Source of the DNA: Monocercomonoides exilis | Taxonomy: Eukaryota > Preaxostyla > Oxymonadida > Polymastigidae | Direction of reading: 5' to 3' | NCBI GenBank assembly: GCA_001643675.2 | Contig: LSRY02000004.1 | Location: forward strand, 1,473,501 to 1,537,500 | DNA length: 64,000 nt | Program-made: the position numbers and the translations under genes | Part shown: in pieces, positions 33,085-43,367 of the stretch | Layout of the letters: each line of letters starts with the position of its first letter | Position numbering within the stretch: position 1 is the stretch's first letter | Notes under the pieces: model-generated | The model's input: the letters and a program-made list of their open reading frames with translations, nothing else | Database searches by the model: none | Told to the model about the DNA's origin: nothing

Positions 33085-34001
33085 GTTCTTCATTTTCTTT
33101 TTTGTGAAGAAATTGGATATTTTGAAGAAATACAAGTATTTTCATATTGCTGATAGAAATTATTATATTGTGAATTTGGTGAAAATTTTTGAAAGTGTTT
33201 TGATGTTTCTATTGATTCACTTGAGTTATGAATTTTTCTGATGAGTTTTTTTGATTTATAATTTTTTGGTGTTTTATGTTGAAGTTACCAATGATGAATT
33301 GAATAAATGATTAAAAATATTAACAGTATAATTTAAGAAAATTGAAACATTCTTTTTTAAATCAATTGATGTGAGTTTCGAAGAAATAATTATGTGGGAA
33401 AGAAAATTTTTCGATTTTGGGAAAGTGGTTGTTTCTTTCAACATGTTCATGGAAATTATTGCAATATTTTTTTCAGATGAGCAAATACAATTTGTTACTG
33501 AAAATTCCTTTTGAAAATACGACTTGTTCACTCAGAAAGAAATGATATTTGTGAATTTTTGTGCAAACGTTTAGAATTAAGTAAAAAGTCAAAAAAATCA
33601 AAATGTGATTCGAAAAGGTCAGAAACTTTTATAGAAGTAATGAAATAAGAAGGCGCAAAAGATGAGATAAAGTAATAAAGGTTGGACAAAGAAGTTAATA
33701 AAAGAATTTTAAAATGAAAAATGAAGCATTTCATAAAAATTAAAATGTAAAAACATTGATGCCAGATAGACAAATTGAATATCGTGAAAATCATTTGTCT
33801 AAAAATATTAAAAATTAAAAAAGGCAGATATCCAGAAAAATTGATAATCGTTTGTTTGATAAAACGTGTGAAAAATGCCAAAACTGACAAAAATCAGTCA
33901 AACGCTGTAACAATTGTATATAGGAAAACAAAATAAACATTAAATATTTCAATTTTAAAAATAAGATGAAGCAGTCAAGTTTCAGTATTGCATAGTGAAG
34001 C
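33085..34001. other. AT-rich intergenic region
   Basis: About 900 bases between tRNA-Glu and the 3' end of the Ras gene. Only short AT-driven open frames exist and no conserved motif is visible. Confidence 0.5.
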
Positions 34002-34988
34002 TTAGAAAAAGATGCATCTCTTTTTTGGCTTTTCGATTGGTTCTTTTTCTTTTCTTATCTCTCTAACAAGTGTGTGGAATGCTTCAACCACGTTGAATCT
34101 TTCTTTTGCTGAAGTTTCGAGTAATGGACAGCCAAAGGATTTCGCCTGAAATAATTTTTTGTTTCATTTTTCATAAATAAAGATTTTCAAATTTTGAATA
34201 AATAAATAACGAGCAAATAGAAAAGTTAAAAAATAGTCTAACCATATCACGTCCTTCTTGGCTCGATACATGATGATAATTCATGGACAAATCTCTCTTA
34301 TTTGCACAAATTACAATTGGTACTTTGTCTTTTTCTTTCACTGTCAAAATTCTATCACGTAATTTTCTAATTTCATCAAAAGAAGGTTTGGAATCTACTG
34401 CGTAAACAAGCAAAAATCCATCACCCGATAGAATGTACTGAATTTAATTTTGAAAAGATTATTAAAATTGATTATAATCAAAATTATATTCATAAAGAAA
34501 AATATAAAGTCTCCAAATATGAAAAGCAAGTTAATACCTGATCCTGCATTGCTGAAAATTCTTCCTGTCCTGCTGTATCCAATATGTCAAGATAACAAGT
34601 CTTGTCATCAATTGTTGTTTGCATCCGATATTGATCCTCTGAAGGCAATAGATTGAAAAAATATGAGTAATTAAAAATGGAAAAGCAAATTTCAGAAAAT
34701 TTTGAGCAAACCGATTGTTGGATCATATTCGGAAACAAATTTTTTCTTTCATATAAAAATATCAACAAAGGTAAGCAATCAATTAATAATGCATAGAAAC
34801 AAATATAAAACGTTACAAATAAAAGAAGAAACCATAATGAACTGGATTGTCAGTGCTGATTTCCCAACTCCACCACCTCCAAGAACAACCTATTTTATTG
34901 TTGAATGGTAATGGTAATTCACAATCGTAATCCACAAAATATTTGTATAAAAATACAATATAAAAGGTCAAACAATTTTATATTCCAT
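34002..34988 (-). CDS. Ras-family small GTPase with CaaX box
   Basis: A membrane-anchored GTP switch. Six minus-strand exons, in order 34988-34974, 34889-34833, 34745-34712, 34638-34538, 34437-34243 and 34145-34002 (TAA), give 181 residues. G1 is GGGGVGKS (9-16). Switch I is YDPTIEDQY with the effector Thr. G3 is DTAGQE with Gln60, the Ras-type catalytic residue (Rap proteins usually have Thr there). G4 is NKRD and G5 is ETSAK. The tail is Lys-rich and ends CIFF, a CaaX box whose terminal Phe suits geranylgeranylation. The 15-nt first exon codes only MEYKI, matching the start of Ras (MTEYK). Ras versus Rap identity would need a tree; Gln60 favours Ras. Confidence 0.95.
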
Positions 34989-35180
34989 AAAGCTTTGTGT
35001 GAAATGATGATCTGGTAAGAATGTAGCAGATACTGATCTTTCAGCCCTTACTGTATATTATTCAATAAATTATAAAGGGCAAAGTTTCATTGATTTTTGC
35101 TTTATTAAAGTGAGTTTTACTCTTTTTTAAACAAAGCACTTTCCAGTTTTCAAAAGAATTGTGAACTTTATTTGTGGAAT
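34989..35180. promoter_or_regulatory. 192-bp divergent intergenic region
   Basis: It lies between the start codons of the Ras gene (-) and the Yvh1-type zinc protein (+) and must contain both promoters. No motif was recognised. Confidence 0.35.
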
Positions 35181-35831
35181 ATGTCATATAAGTGTCGTAT
35201 TTGCAGAAAAATTTTATTTACAGAAAAAGATGTTATTCCTCATGAACCAGCTGTAAAAGGAACAAAGGTAAATAACTTAATTATAAGTATTATTTGTTAT
35301 AGCTTTTGTTGAAATTTTTTATATTATATTAAGTGTTCTTCAATATTTATCGAAAAGCCAGAATGGCTTGTGTGTAACTTTCAATTTTCAGCGTAAACAG
35401 TAATTTCTGCTTATATTTGTTTTACAGGAAGATTTTTCTTCTGAAGAAAATCATTTATATTGCCCAAAATGCAAAAAGAAGATTGGATATTATCGTTGGT
35501 CAGGCGAACAATGCAACTGTGGGCATGCTTCAAATATGCTTATACTTTTTTTCAATTAAAATTTCTGAAGGAGATGGATAACACCATCGTTTCAAATAAC
35601 TAGAAACAAAGTTGATGAGCCAACTCAAATTGATTATCGCACTGTTATCCCTGTTGGTTTGGAGATATTTTATAATTTGTTTAACAAAATTAAAAAATTC
35701 ATAATTTAAAATTAGATTTTCAAAAAAATGATCTGAAAGATAAACCAAAAGATGAGGGGAAAAATGAATCAACAATTTCTTTTAATTCGGAAGACGTTTC
35801 ATCTGCAACTCCTGGACCAACGGAAAGCTGA
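35181..35831 (+). CDS. Stand-alone DUSP12/Yvh1-type zinc-binding domain protein
   Basis: Five exons, 35181-35267, 35334-35369, 35428-35522, 35571-35656 and 35716-35831 (TGA), give 139 residues. The protein matches the C-terminal zinc domain of DUSP12/Yvh1: CRIC (5-8), His21, CSSIFIEKPEWL (30-41), CPKC (53-56) and WSGEQCNCGRWITPSFQI with Cys70 and Cys72, enough ligands for two zinc ions. In yeast, the Yvh1 zinc domain alone supports 60S ribosome maturation by releasing Mrt4. No phosphatase domain (HCxxGxSRS) is encoded here or in the 192 bases upstream. Exon 2 (36 nt) was found because it supplies the missing Cys segment. Intron 3 seems to start with GC. The last 40 residues are a charged, Ser-rich tail. 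Confidence 0.85.
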
Positions 35832-36303
35832 AATAGAACTGAGTGACTGTAATTGAAGTGTGCCTTGAAATTTTTTCTAATTGTCAGATTGTATTCATAC
35901 GACTTTCTTTTGTTTTGCTGATATTTTGATGATTTTTTTTGAGAATATTGGATGAACTACAACGGATACAATTATTGCAAAAAGAATTACAATTAAAACA
36001 GGAATACTTCAAAAGAAAGTGTTTAACCTGGAGCATAGCTCTCCAACAATTTTAGAGTTTTGCGTTATGGATTATTAATTATTTCGAAATTTAAAAAATT
36101 ATTTTAAACACATGATTTGCTGAATAACATATCTGGCCATTTATTACCGAGACGCATAAGAAAATAATTTCTTTAATGTTTATAAATCTTTATTTAAAAA
36201 AACTATTCTGTCCAGTTTTTCTTCCTGCATTCAATTGAAAGATTATTGAAGAAAATGATCATTATAACCATAGTTTATCAATTTGTTCTTTTTTACGGGC
36301 TTC
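35832..36303. other. Intergenic region upstream of calnexin
   Basis: AT-rich, no supported gene. An ATG at 36254 opens a hydrophobic frame that runs into a TGA near 36340; it could be an alternative 5' end for calnexin with a different first intron. Confidence 0.4.
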
Positions 36304-38809
36304 ATGCTCTTTCCTTTTCTTCTTTGCATCAATTTACTTGAACCAGAGGTTGAAATAATACATTTTTATTGATAGCAATAACTCTGCTATTATATTTTGA
36401 ATTTTTTGTGAAAATGAATCAAACACAATTTTAGACTTATTTTTTTGAGCCCTTTGATGAGGATACACTTGGAACTCGCTGGATTCCTTCGAAATCAGCT
36501 CATTTTGATGGCACGTGGGCAATAGAGGAACGAAAAATCGAACTTTATTCTCTTGGAGCGAAAGGTATTAATTTTTGCTTTTCTAAAGTATTTTTTAATA
36601 AAATAATTATTCACTAAAAAGGTCTTGTTGCCAAAAATGCAAAAACTTATCATGGTGTAACTGCACATTTGAAAGGTGAATCGATAAACAAGAAATTTGT
36701 TGTTCAAGTTTGAGAGAATTGCGTTTTTTCTTCTAATTTTGTTGATACCGAATTTAGTTTGAGGTTAAAATTCAAGAAGAACCTTGGACATGTGGTGGTG
36801 CTTACTTAAAGATTTTTGGAAGCAATTTTGAGCAGGAATTATTTGATGAAAAAACTCGTTATATGATTATGTTCGGGCCAGATAAATGCTTTAAAATGAA
36901 TAAAGTTTCTTATCTTGATTTATTATCATATGCAATTCTATTATGACTTGAAATTTTATATCAGGTTCATTTAATTCTGCAAACCAGAAACCCCAAATCC
37001 GGTGAATGGTCGGAGCACGCGCTGGCAGACGCTCCAACAGGAAAATTTGACAATCTCACACATTTGTACACACTTGTTATTAATCCAGACGATACCTACA
37101 AAATAAAAGTGGATCAGAGAATCGTAAGTGAGGGGGATATGCACAAAAATGGGACATTTACACCTTCTTTTACGCCGAACAAGACTATTCCCGATGCAAG
37201 CGAGAGAAAGCCACGCTCGTGGGTAGATAATGAGGAGATCGACGATCCAGAAGATATAAAACCTGAGGATTGGAATGAAGAAAGCCCGCAATATTATCTG
37301 GACCCGTATGCAAAGCAGCCGGAAGGATGGCTTGAAGGAGAGCCAATATTGGTTATGGGGATGAAGCCAATGAATGTCACGGATATAGAAGAAGAAGAAG
37401 AAGAGAATGAAGGGAAAATCGAAGAGGAGGAAGAAGAAGAGGAAGAAGATGAAGACACTGAAGAAAATGAAGAAGACGAAGAAGAAGAGAGTAAAGAAGA
37501 AGAAAAAGATGAAGAATCTGATGAAGAAACTGAAAAAGAAAGCAAAGTCAAACACAAGAAAAACGATAAGAAATCTAAGGAGAACAAATCCAGCGACAAT
37601 AAGAATAGCAAGAAATCGACTTCGCAAAGGCAAAAATGGCGTCCGCCACCGCCTGATGACTGGGACGAAGAGAGAGACGGGGTGTGGCAGCCGCCTTTGG
37701 TGGTCAACCCGAAGTGCCTGAAAGGGCCCTGCGGAAGATGGCAGCCGCAGACCATTGCGAATCCAGCGTATCGAGGCAAGTATGTGCGCAAGAAGATTAA
37801 GAACCCGGCGTACAAAGGCGAGTGGAAGCCGCAGATGGTTCCGAACCCGTACTACTTTGTGCAGAAGCGGACGCTCTCGAATCTGGGGAGGATTTCTGGG
37901 GTTGGGTTCGACCTTCTGGTGGACACGGCAGATTTGATGTTTGACAACATCTACCTGGGTGACGATGAAGACGAAGCGAACGAGATTGCTGAGGAGTTCT
38001 GGCTGCCGCGGTATAAAAAGGAATATGCAGACTGGAGGCGAAGAGAAGAAATAAAGAAGGAAGCTGAGCGGTGGAAGAAATTCAAGAAGTCGTGGTTTCC
38101 GGGGAAAGCACGTGTGATTGAGGCGAAGGATTGGGAAGAGCGTATGCAGCGCTGGCCGGAAATGTCTGACTTCATTCTGAAGAGAGAGAAGGAGCTGTAT
38201 GAAGAGTGGAAAGCAGACATCACGTGGAAAGTGCGGTGGACGCGGCTCACCGACTTTCTGGACTCTTTTTCGTACAACCATCAGAGAGGGATGAAGATGA
38301 CTCTGATAATCCTTGGGGCGCTTACAGTTGTTCTGGTTGTGGTGCTGGTGATGATCATTATCCAAGAAATGAACGACAAGAAGGCGAGGAAAAAGAGGCA
38401 AGAAGACATTGAAAAGCTGAAGCAGGAGCAGGCTGAAAGGAACCGCAGGAGTCAGATGGAGAAGATGAGAAGGGAAAGAGCAGCAAAAGCAGAGCGAGAA
38501 AAAGAAAGAGAGAGGGAGAGGGAGAGGGAGATGCAGAGAGAGAGAAGAAAAATGGAAGCAGAAAAAGAAGATGAAAATGATAGTGATGTTGAGATCGTTG
38601 AGCGCGAACAGTTGGAAAAGGAGACAATGATTGAAAAGGAAAAAGAAAGAAAGGCAATTCAAAGAGAGATTAGAAAACGTATTCAAGAAAAAACTGGTAA
38701 ATCTGCTTCTGCTTCTTCCTCTTCCTCTTCTTCAACTGCTTCTTCTTCTATGTCTTCTTCATCAACAACTTCAACAAAGAAGAATATCAAAAAGGTCAAA
38801 AATGTGTGA
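36304..38809 (+). CDS. CNX: Calnexin, ER lectin chaperone, with enlarged acidic and cytosolic regions
   Basis: It binds monoglucosylated N-glycans on nascent glycoproteins in the ER. Five exons, 36304-36348, 36435-36564, 36622-36707, 36758-36904 and 36965-38809 (TGA), give about 750 residues against 550-600 in most calnexins. The lectin domain is clear: YFFEPFDEDT, a CGGAY/GPDKC Cys pair (99 and 131) and HLYTLVINPDDTYKI. P-domain motifs KPRSWVDNEEIDDPEDIKPEDW-type and the second set (WRPPPPDDWDEERDG onward, GRWQPQTIANPAYRGKY) flank an acidic/Lys insert of roughly 75 residues near 278-350, where the arm tip lies. A membrane segment (about 582-604) is followed by a Lys/Glu coiled tail of about 145 residues. 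The first exon is tentative: it gives a short signal peptide, and an upstream ATG at 36254 is an alternative. Confidence 0.9.
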
Positions 38810-38975
38810 TTTATTTATGCTATTGTTAAAGTGGCTGAATAAATTCGTCGATTTATTGCGTAATTTCACATCATTTTTATTTTAGCTGTTCAATTATCAA
38901 ATTTTTAATAATTGTTTGATTGTTTTTTAAATCACGTGCATTTCTAAGTCCATAAGAATTTTAAAAGAAAGGCTG

Positions 38976-39172
38976 ATCCTTTTTGAAATCAAACTTTCGA
39001 TCGAGTTTTGATCAAAAATTTAATATCAATGGAATTTGTGTCAAATTTTGTTTTAACAATAGCGGTGTCATAAACAATAAGTGTTCCCTATTTCAACTCT
39101 TTTTTTTTCAAAATCCCATGTTGAACAAATTTTTGATCAAAACTCGAACGAAAGTACGTTTTCAAAAAGGAT
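38976..39172. repeat. Imperfect inverted repeat, 46-bp arms
   Basis: Arms at 38976-39021 and 39127-39172 are reverse complements with four mismatches by eye, around a loop of about 105 bases. Both contain a TTTTGATCAAAAATTT core. First of a cluster of foldback structures. Confidence 0.85.
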
Positions 39173-39177
39173 TTGCC

Positions 39178-39182
<5 letters not shown>

Positions 39183-39224
<42 letters not shown>
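39183..39224. repeat. Poly-A tract of about 42 bases
   Basis: An uninterrupted A run, directly after the first inverted repeat. It could be a slippage tract or the remnant of a retroposed 3' end; no target duplication or source gene was seen. Confidence 0.85.
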
Positions 39225-39227
<3 letters not shown>

Positions 39228-39316
39228 AAAAAAAAATTAAAATTCAAAGAGGATAATTTTTTTATCCGGACATTTTTTTGATCCGGACAAATTTTAAAAA
39301 TTAACATATGTCTAAA

Positions 39317-39558
39317 TGGGCAATTATTTTTGTAAAGTCGCAAATGTTTAATTTTCAAACAAATCAAAAATTTCATATCTTGATCAAATTTCGGTTCTTG
39401 CTCATTCATCTTCACAAAAGCGGAGGATATTATTTGACAATGCTGTTAAACACATTCCTGTGAAGTTGCATGAGCAAGAACCGAAATTTGATCAAGATAT
39501 GAAATTTTTGATTTATTTGAAAATTAAACACTTGCGACTTTTCAAAAATAATTACCCA
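39317..39558. repeat. Imperfect inverted repeat, 89-bp arms
   Basis: Arms at 39317-39405 and 39470-39558 are near-perfect reverse complements over 89 bases, separated by 64 bases. The core TTGATCAAATTT resembles motifs in the neighbouring inverted repeats, suggesting related elements. Confidence 0.85.
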
Positions 39559-39570
39559 TAATTTTTTGAA

Positions 39571-39777
39571 AAGTTCTTTTTTTTTAATTTTCAAATAAAG
39601 AAAAAATTTCATTTTTCGATCAAATTTCCATTCCCACTCACCAAATTTTGCTACCATTGAAACAAATCCTTGGCAATGTTATTTCATCCGTTAAGGCGTG
39701 ATTTCGTATGTGAAAACAGAAATTTGATCGAAATATGATATTTTTATTTTATTTAAAAAATTTAACAAAAAGAACTT
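39571..39777. repeat. Degenerate inverted repeat, about 70-bp arms
   Basis: Sequence at 39571-39641 aligns as an imperfect reverse complement with 39708-39777, sharing a CGATCAAATTTC core. It is more diverged than the two repeats to its left, as expected for an older copy. Confidence 0.65.
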
Positions 39778-40700
39778 AACAAAAAAATTTTGTCTTATGT
39801 AAACAAATATTCAATATGTATTCACTGCAATTTACACATCTGTGTATTAGCATATATTTCATTTATTCATATGGGGAAAAATATAGACTTTCAAGCTTTT
39901 AATACACAAAGCACAAAAAATTTCTTCACTCATGACTTCATTTCACTTTCTCAGATTTCAAAATATAGAGGATAATATAATATGTTAGCAGGAATCATTG
40001 AAAGAAATAACAATTAGCTTTGTGATTTTACATGAATGTCAAAAAATGGAACCAATTTTATTGTGTTTTTTAGTCTTATAAAGTCAATGAAAAGTGCATA
40101 ATATATAAATGAAAATGCTTGAAGCAAAATATTTTGTCCCATTTGTTCCTCTCACTTTTTTTCAGTATTCCATTAAGAAAATAAAATATTTGATAAATTT
40201 TTTAACATAATTTTTTTTTTCAAAAATATTGATCTCAATACTCTCAAATGGAAAAAAATTTTCGAGATGATTTCAAAGATTTTATTTTTCATGCAAAAGA
40301 ACATTTCTGTTTTTCTTTAATCTCTTTGAATGTGCAAACACTCGAAGCTACACATTAACCCGTGCACTTGTCATTTTCTTTCGAAATACTCACACACATT
40401 CATATATGTGAAAGTTTCTTGTATTTTATTACACCAGATATTTTTATTCGTTCAAATTTTTAGTCCTTCACTTGAAAATGTCAAGTTTGCAGGATTTTGC
40501 ACAAGTGCGTGTTTGTGCTCAAACTTTCGAATGTTTTTTAACAAACAACTTCAATGCATTTTATTAAATTGATATCAAATTTTTATCATTTTGAAAAAAC
40601 TTTGCTCTTTTGCAGACCTCAAAAAAAGAAAGATAACGACAATAATAAACCAAAAGAAGCCAAATTTTTTGTAAAGTTTTTCTTGTTTCATTTAACTGTA

Positions 40701-41714
40701 TAGGGTCAACATTTTAATGGGACTTTTTCCCTTATTGGCACTTTTTTTGTTTTTGACTGCCAACTTTCAACAAACGTTGATTGGCTTTTTTCACTTTTAT
40801 GCAATGTTCTAACAACTTTTTAACAATTCATTACTAGTTTGTTTTATTATTTTTGTTTGTTTCTCACTGAGTTATGGCGTTTTTTTATATTTTTAAAAGT
40901 CACTTTTCACAGTGAACCAAACTTTTCCAAAAAATGTGAAATACAGTTTCATAAACTGTTAACGTTTATCTATTTGTATTTTAAATTTCAATTTCCACAT
41001 TTATTTATTTTGATACTTTTTTCTCATTTCATTTTTTCACAAACATGCAAGTATTCATATGAAAATTTCTTTGTTTTTAAAAATGAAGTCCTAAAATAAA
41101 AATATGCCACATAAAATAAACACTTTAATAATCGTTCCAACAAAAATTGGAACTTCATTATTCTCTCGTTGTCTCGAACAAGCAAATGTTACCAAAATTG
41201 AATGGTCTTTGATCAAATTTTTGTGAAGGAGACAAGTTTCAGACAACAAGAAAATTATGAAGTTCCAATTTTTGTTGGAACGATTATTAAAGTGTTTATT
41301 TTATGTGGCATATTTTTATTTTAGGACTTCATTTTTAAAAACAAAGAAATTTTCATATGAATACTTGCATGTTTGTGAAAAAATGAAATGAGAAAAAAGT
41401 ATCAAAATAAATAAATGTGGAAATTGAAATTTAAAATACAAATAGATAAACGTTAACAGTTTATGAAACTGTATTTCACATTTTTTGGAAAAGTTTGGTT
41501 CACTGTGAAAAGTGACTTTTAAAAATATAAAAAAACGCCATAACTCAGTGAGAAACAAACAAAAATAATAAAACAAACTAGTAATGAATTGTTAAAAAGT
41601 TGTTAGAACATTGCATAAAAGTGAAAAAAGCCAATCAACGTTTGTTGAAAGTTGGCAGTCAAAAACAAAAAAAGTGCCAATAAGGGAAAAAGTCCCATTA
41701 AAATGTTGACCCTA
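40701..41714. mobile_element. Foldback element with 458-bp inverted arms and TA target duplication
   Basis: Positions 40701-41158 and 41257-41714 are reverse complements; I compared most of each arm base by base and found no mismatch. The 98-bp spacer shows weaker continuing symmetry. The outer ends read TA|GGGTCAAC ... GTTGACCC|TA, so TA flanks a 1,010-bp unit, as expected for Tc1/mariner-type insertion. There is no transposase: the two 86-codon open frames are the same arm sequence read from each side. This fits a non-autonomous foldback/MITE element. Arm identity implies recent insertion or gene conversion. Confidence 0.85.
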
Positions 41715-43367
41715 AATGAAAATCCCAAATAATGAATGATTTTCAGTTCCTACTCAAAACATTACACAGGAATGGATAATTAAGCAAATAGACATTTTCA
41801 TATCTTTGTTATTTCTTCTCTGGTAGAATTAAAAAGCTAGAATTAATATTTGAACAATAAACGTGAATTTCATTTTCGCAGGAAATATCAACAAATATTT
41901 TTGTTAAAGAAAAATTCTCCTTTTATTATTCGAAATCTGATAACTTTTATTCAAAATCGAAAATATTTTATTATGCATCGTAAATTCTTAATCATCAAAA
42001 ATTTTGAAAAAATTTTCAAAGTTCATACACTTTTCAGTTCATTTGATTTCAGTGAATGATCGGAGATATAAATATATTGCAATAATGAAAAAAAATTTTG
42101 GATGTTTGATTGTGTGCAATTGAGTGAATTAGAAAAAATTGAATGTTAATAAGCTCCACACATGAGCTCAGGAGATAACAAGAAAATTTTGCAAAAAAAT
42201 TGACAAAATAGGATTGCTTTTTATATTTTGTTTCATAATGGAAAAGATAGAAATTGATATCATTTATTAGAAACGAAATGTTTTTACAACGTAAGTTTAA
42301 TTTGAAACCTACAAAATAAAACATTTTCAATTTTCAAATTGAGAAAAGGATCAAAGTGTATCAATCTTTTCATAGAAAACAGTGGTTTGAAATTAAAGAA
42401 AAACATTCTCAATTAATTCACATTTGCTATTATCAACATTTATGTCATAAGAATTTCTTTTGTTTTCACTTGAAATGAAATTCTGAATTTATAAACTTCT
42501 TTTTGGATTTTGAATTAAACATCTTCGATTTCGAATTAAAGTTTTTCGAACTTGAAAAGTTTTTGGTGTATTCTTTTTGAATTGAAACCGATATGTTTAC
42601 ATTTTTTAATATCAGTTTGCGATTGAGAAGTTGAATGGCAAGTTCAAAGACATCCATAAGGATGACAAATGAGTTGATGTTGTTGAAAAGTCACAATTGG
42701 AAAATATTCGAATCGAATCATTCATTGAAGATCTTTAACGAAGCTTTCTGTTCAAAAAATCAAGTTTCGAAACAAAATAAATCATAATTCAATGATATTT
42801 CCCTCATCAATTGGTAAAAAAACACGGGCATTTTATAAACGGTCAGCTTTAATAATGTGATCATAAAAGCAAATCATTATCCAATCAGATAACGAAATAT
42901 TTGTAACCTTTGATATATAATTAACAATTAATGTTAGAAATTTATTGTTTTCTGAAGTGAATAATTGTTCATCCTCTTTGATTTTTGGGAAAAGAAGAAG
43001 AAGAAGAAGAAGAAGATGATGATGATGATGACGACGACGAAAAAGCAATAAAAAATATATATTTAATGTGTCACAAAAACTATTATTCGTTTCTGAAAAA
43101 TAGTTTCATTCCATTTTTTCTGTTGTTGCACGAATTGAAAAAAGAAGAATATCTGAATTTTCTGTCATCTGGAATTTTTTAAAATAAAATTGTATTCATT
43201 TTAAAAAATACTTTTCATCAACACTTATTCCATTGAATGGCATGACGTGCAAAAAAAATTAAATGCCTCGAATTATTAGTTTTCAAGAATTAAAACAAAA
43301 TAACTTTAGGAGTTATTCTTAATCTTGAAGTGTCACACTTCTTTCTTTTTTTTTTCGTTTCGAAATA
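41715..43367. other. AT-rich intergenic region with a GAA/GAT microsatellite
   Basis: No supported gene. A short (GAA)n(GAT)n(GAC)n tract lies at about 42993-43039 and drives a small acidic open frame not considered real. The region holds the 3' flank of the beta-helix receptor gene. Confidence 0.5.

Noticed and set aside
36971-38686. A 571-codon antisense frame across calnexin
   Set aside because: It is the complement of a Lys/Glu-rich coding region; its product is Phe/Leu-rich with no domain, and the plus strand is clearly calnexin.
40839-41576. Two identical 86-codon open frames on opposite strands
   Set aside because: They are the same arm sequence of the foldback element read from both ends, Phe-rich and without a recognisable motif.
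42985-43182. Small open frame with Glu and Asp runs
   Set aside because: Driven by a short GAA/GAT microsatellite in AT-rich intergenic DNA; no other coding signal.
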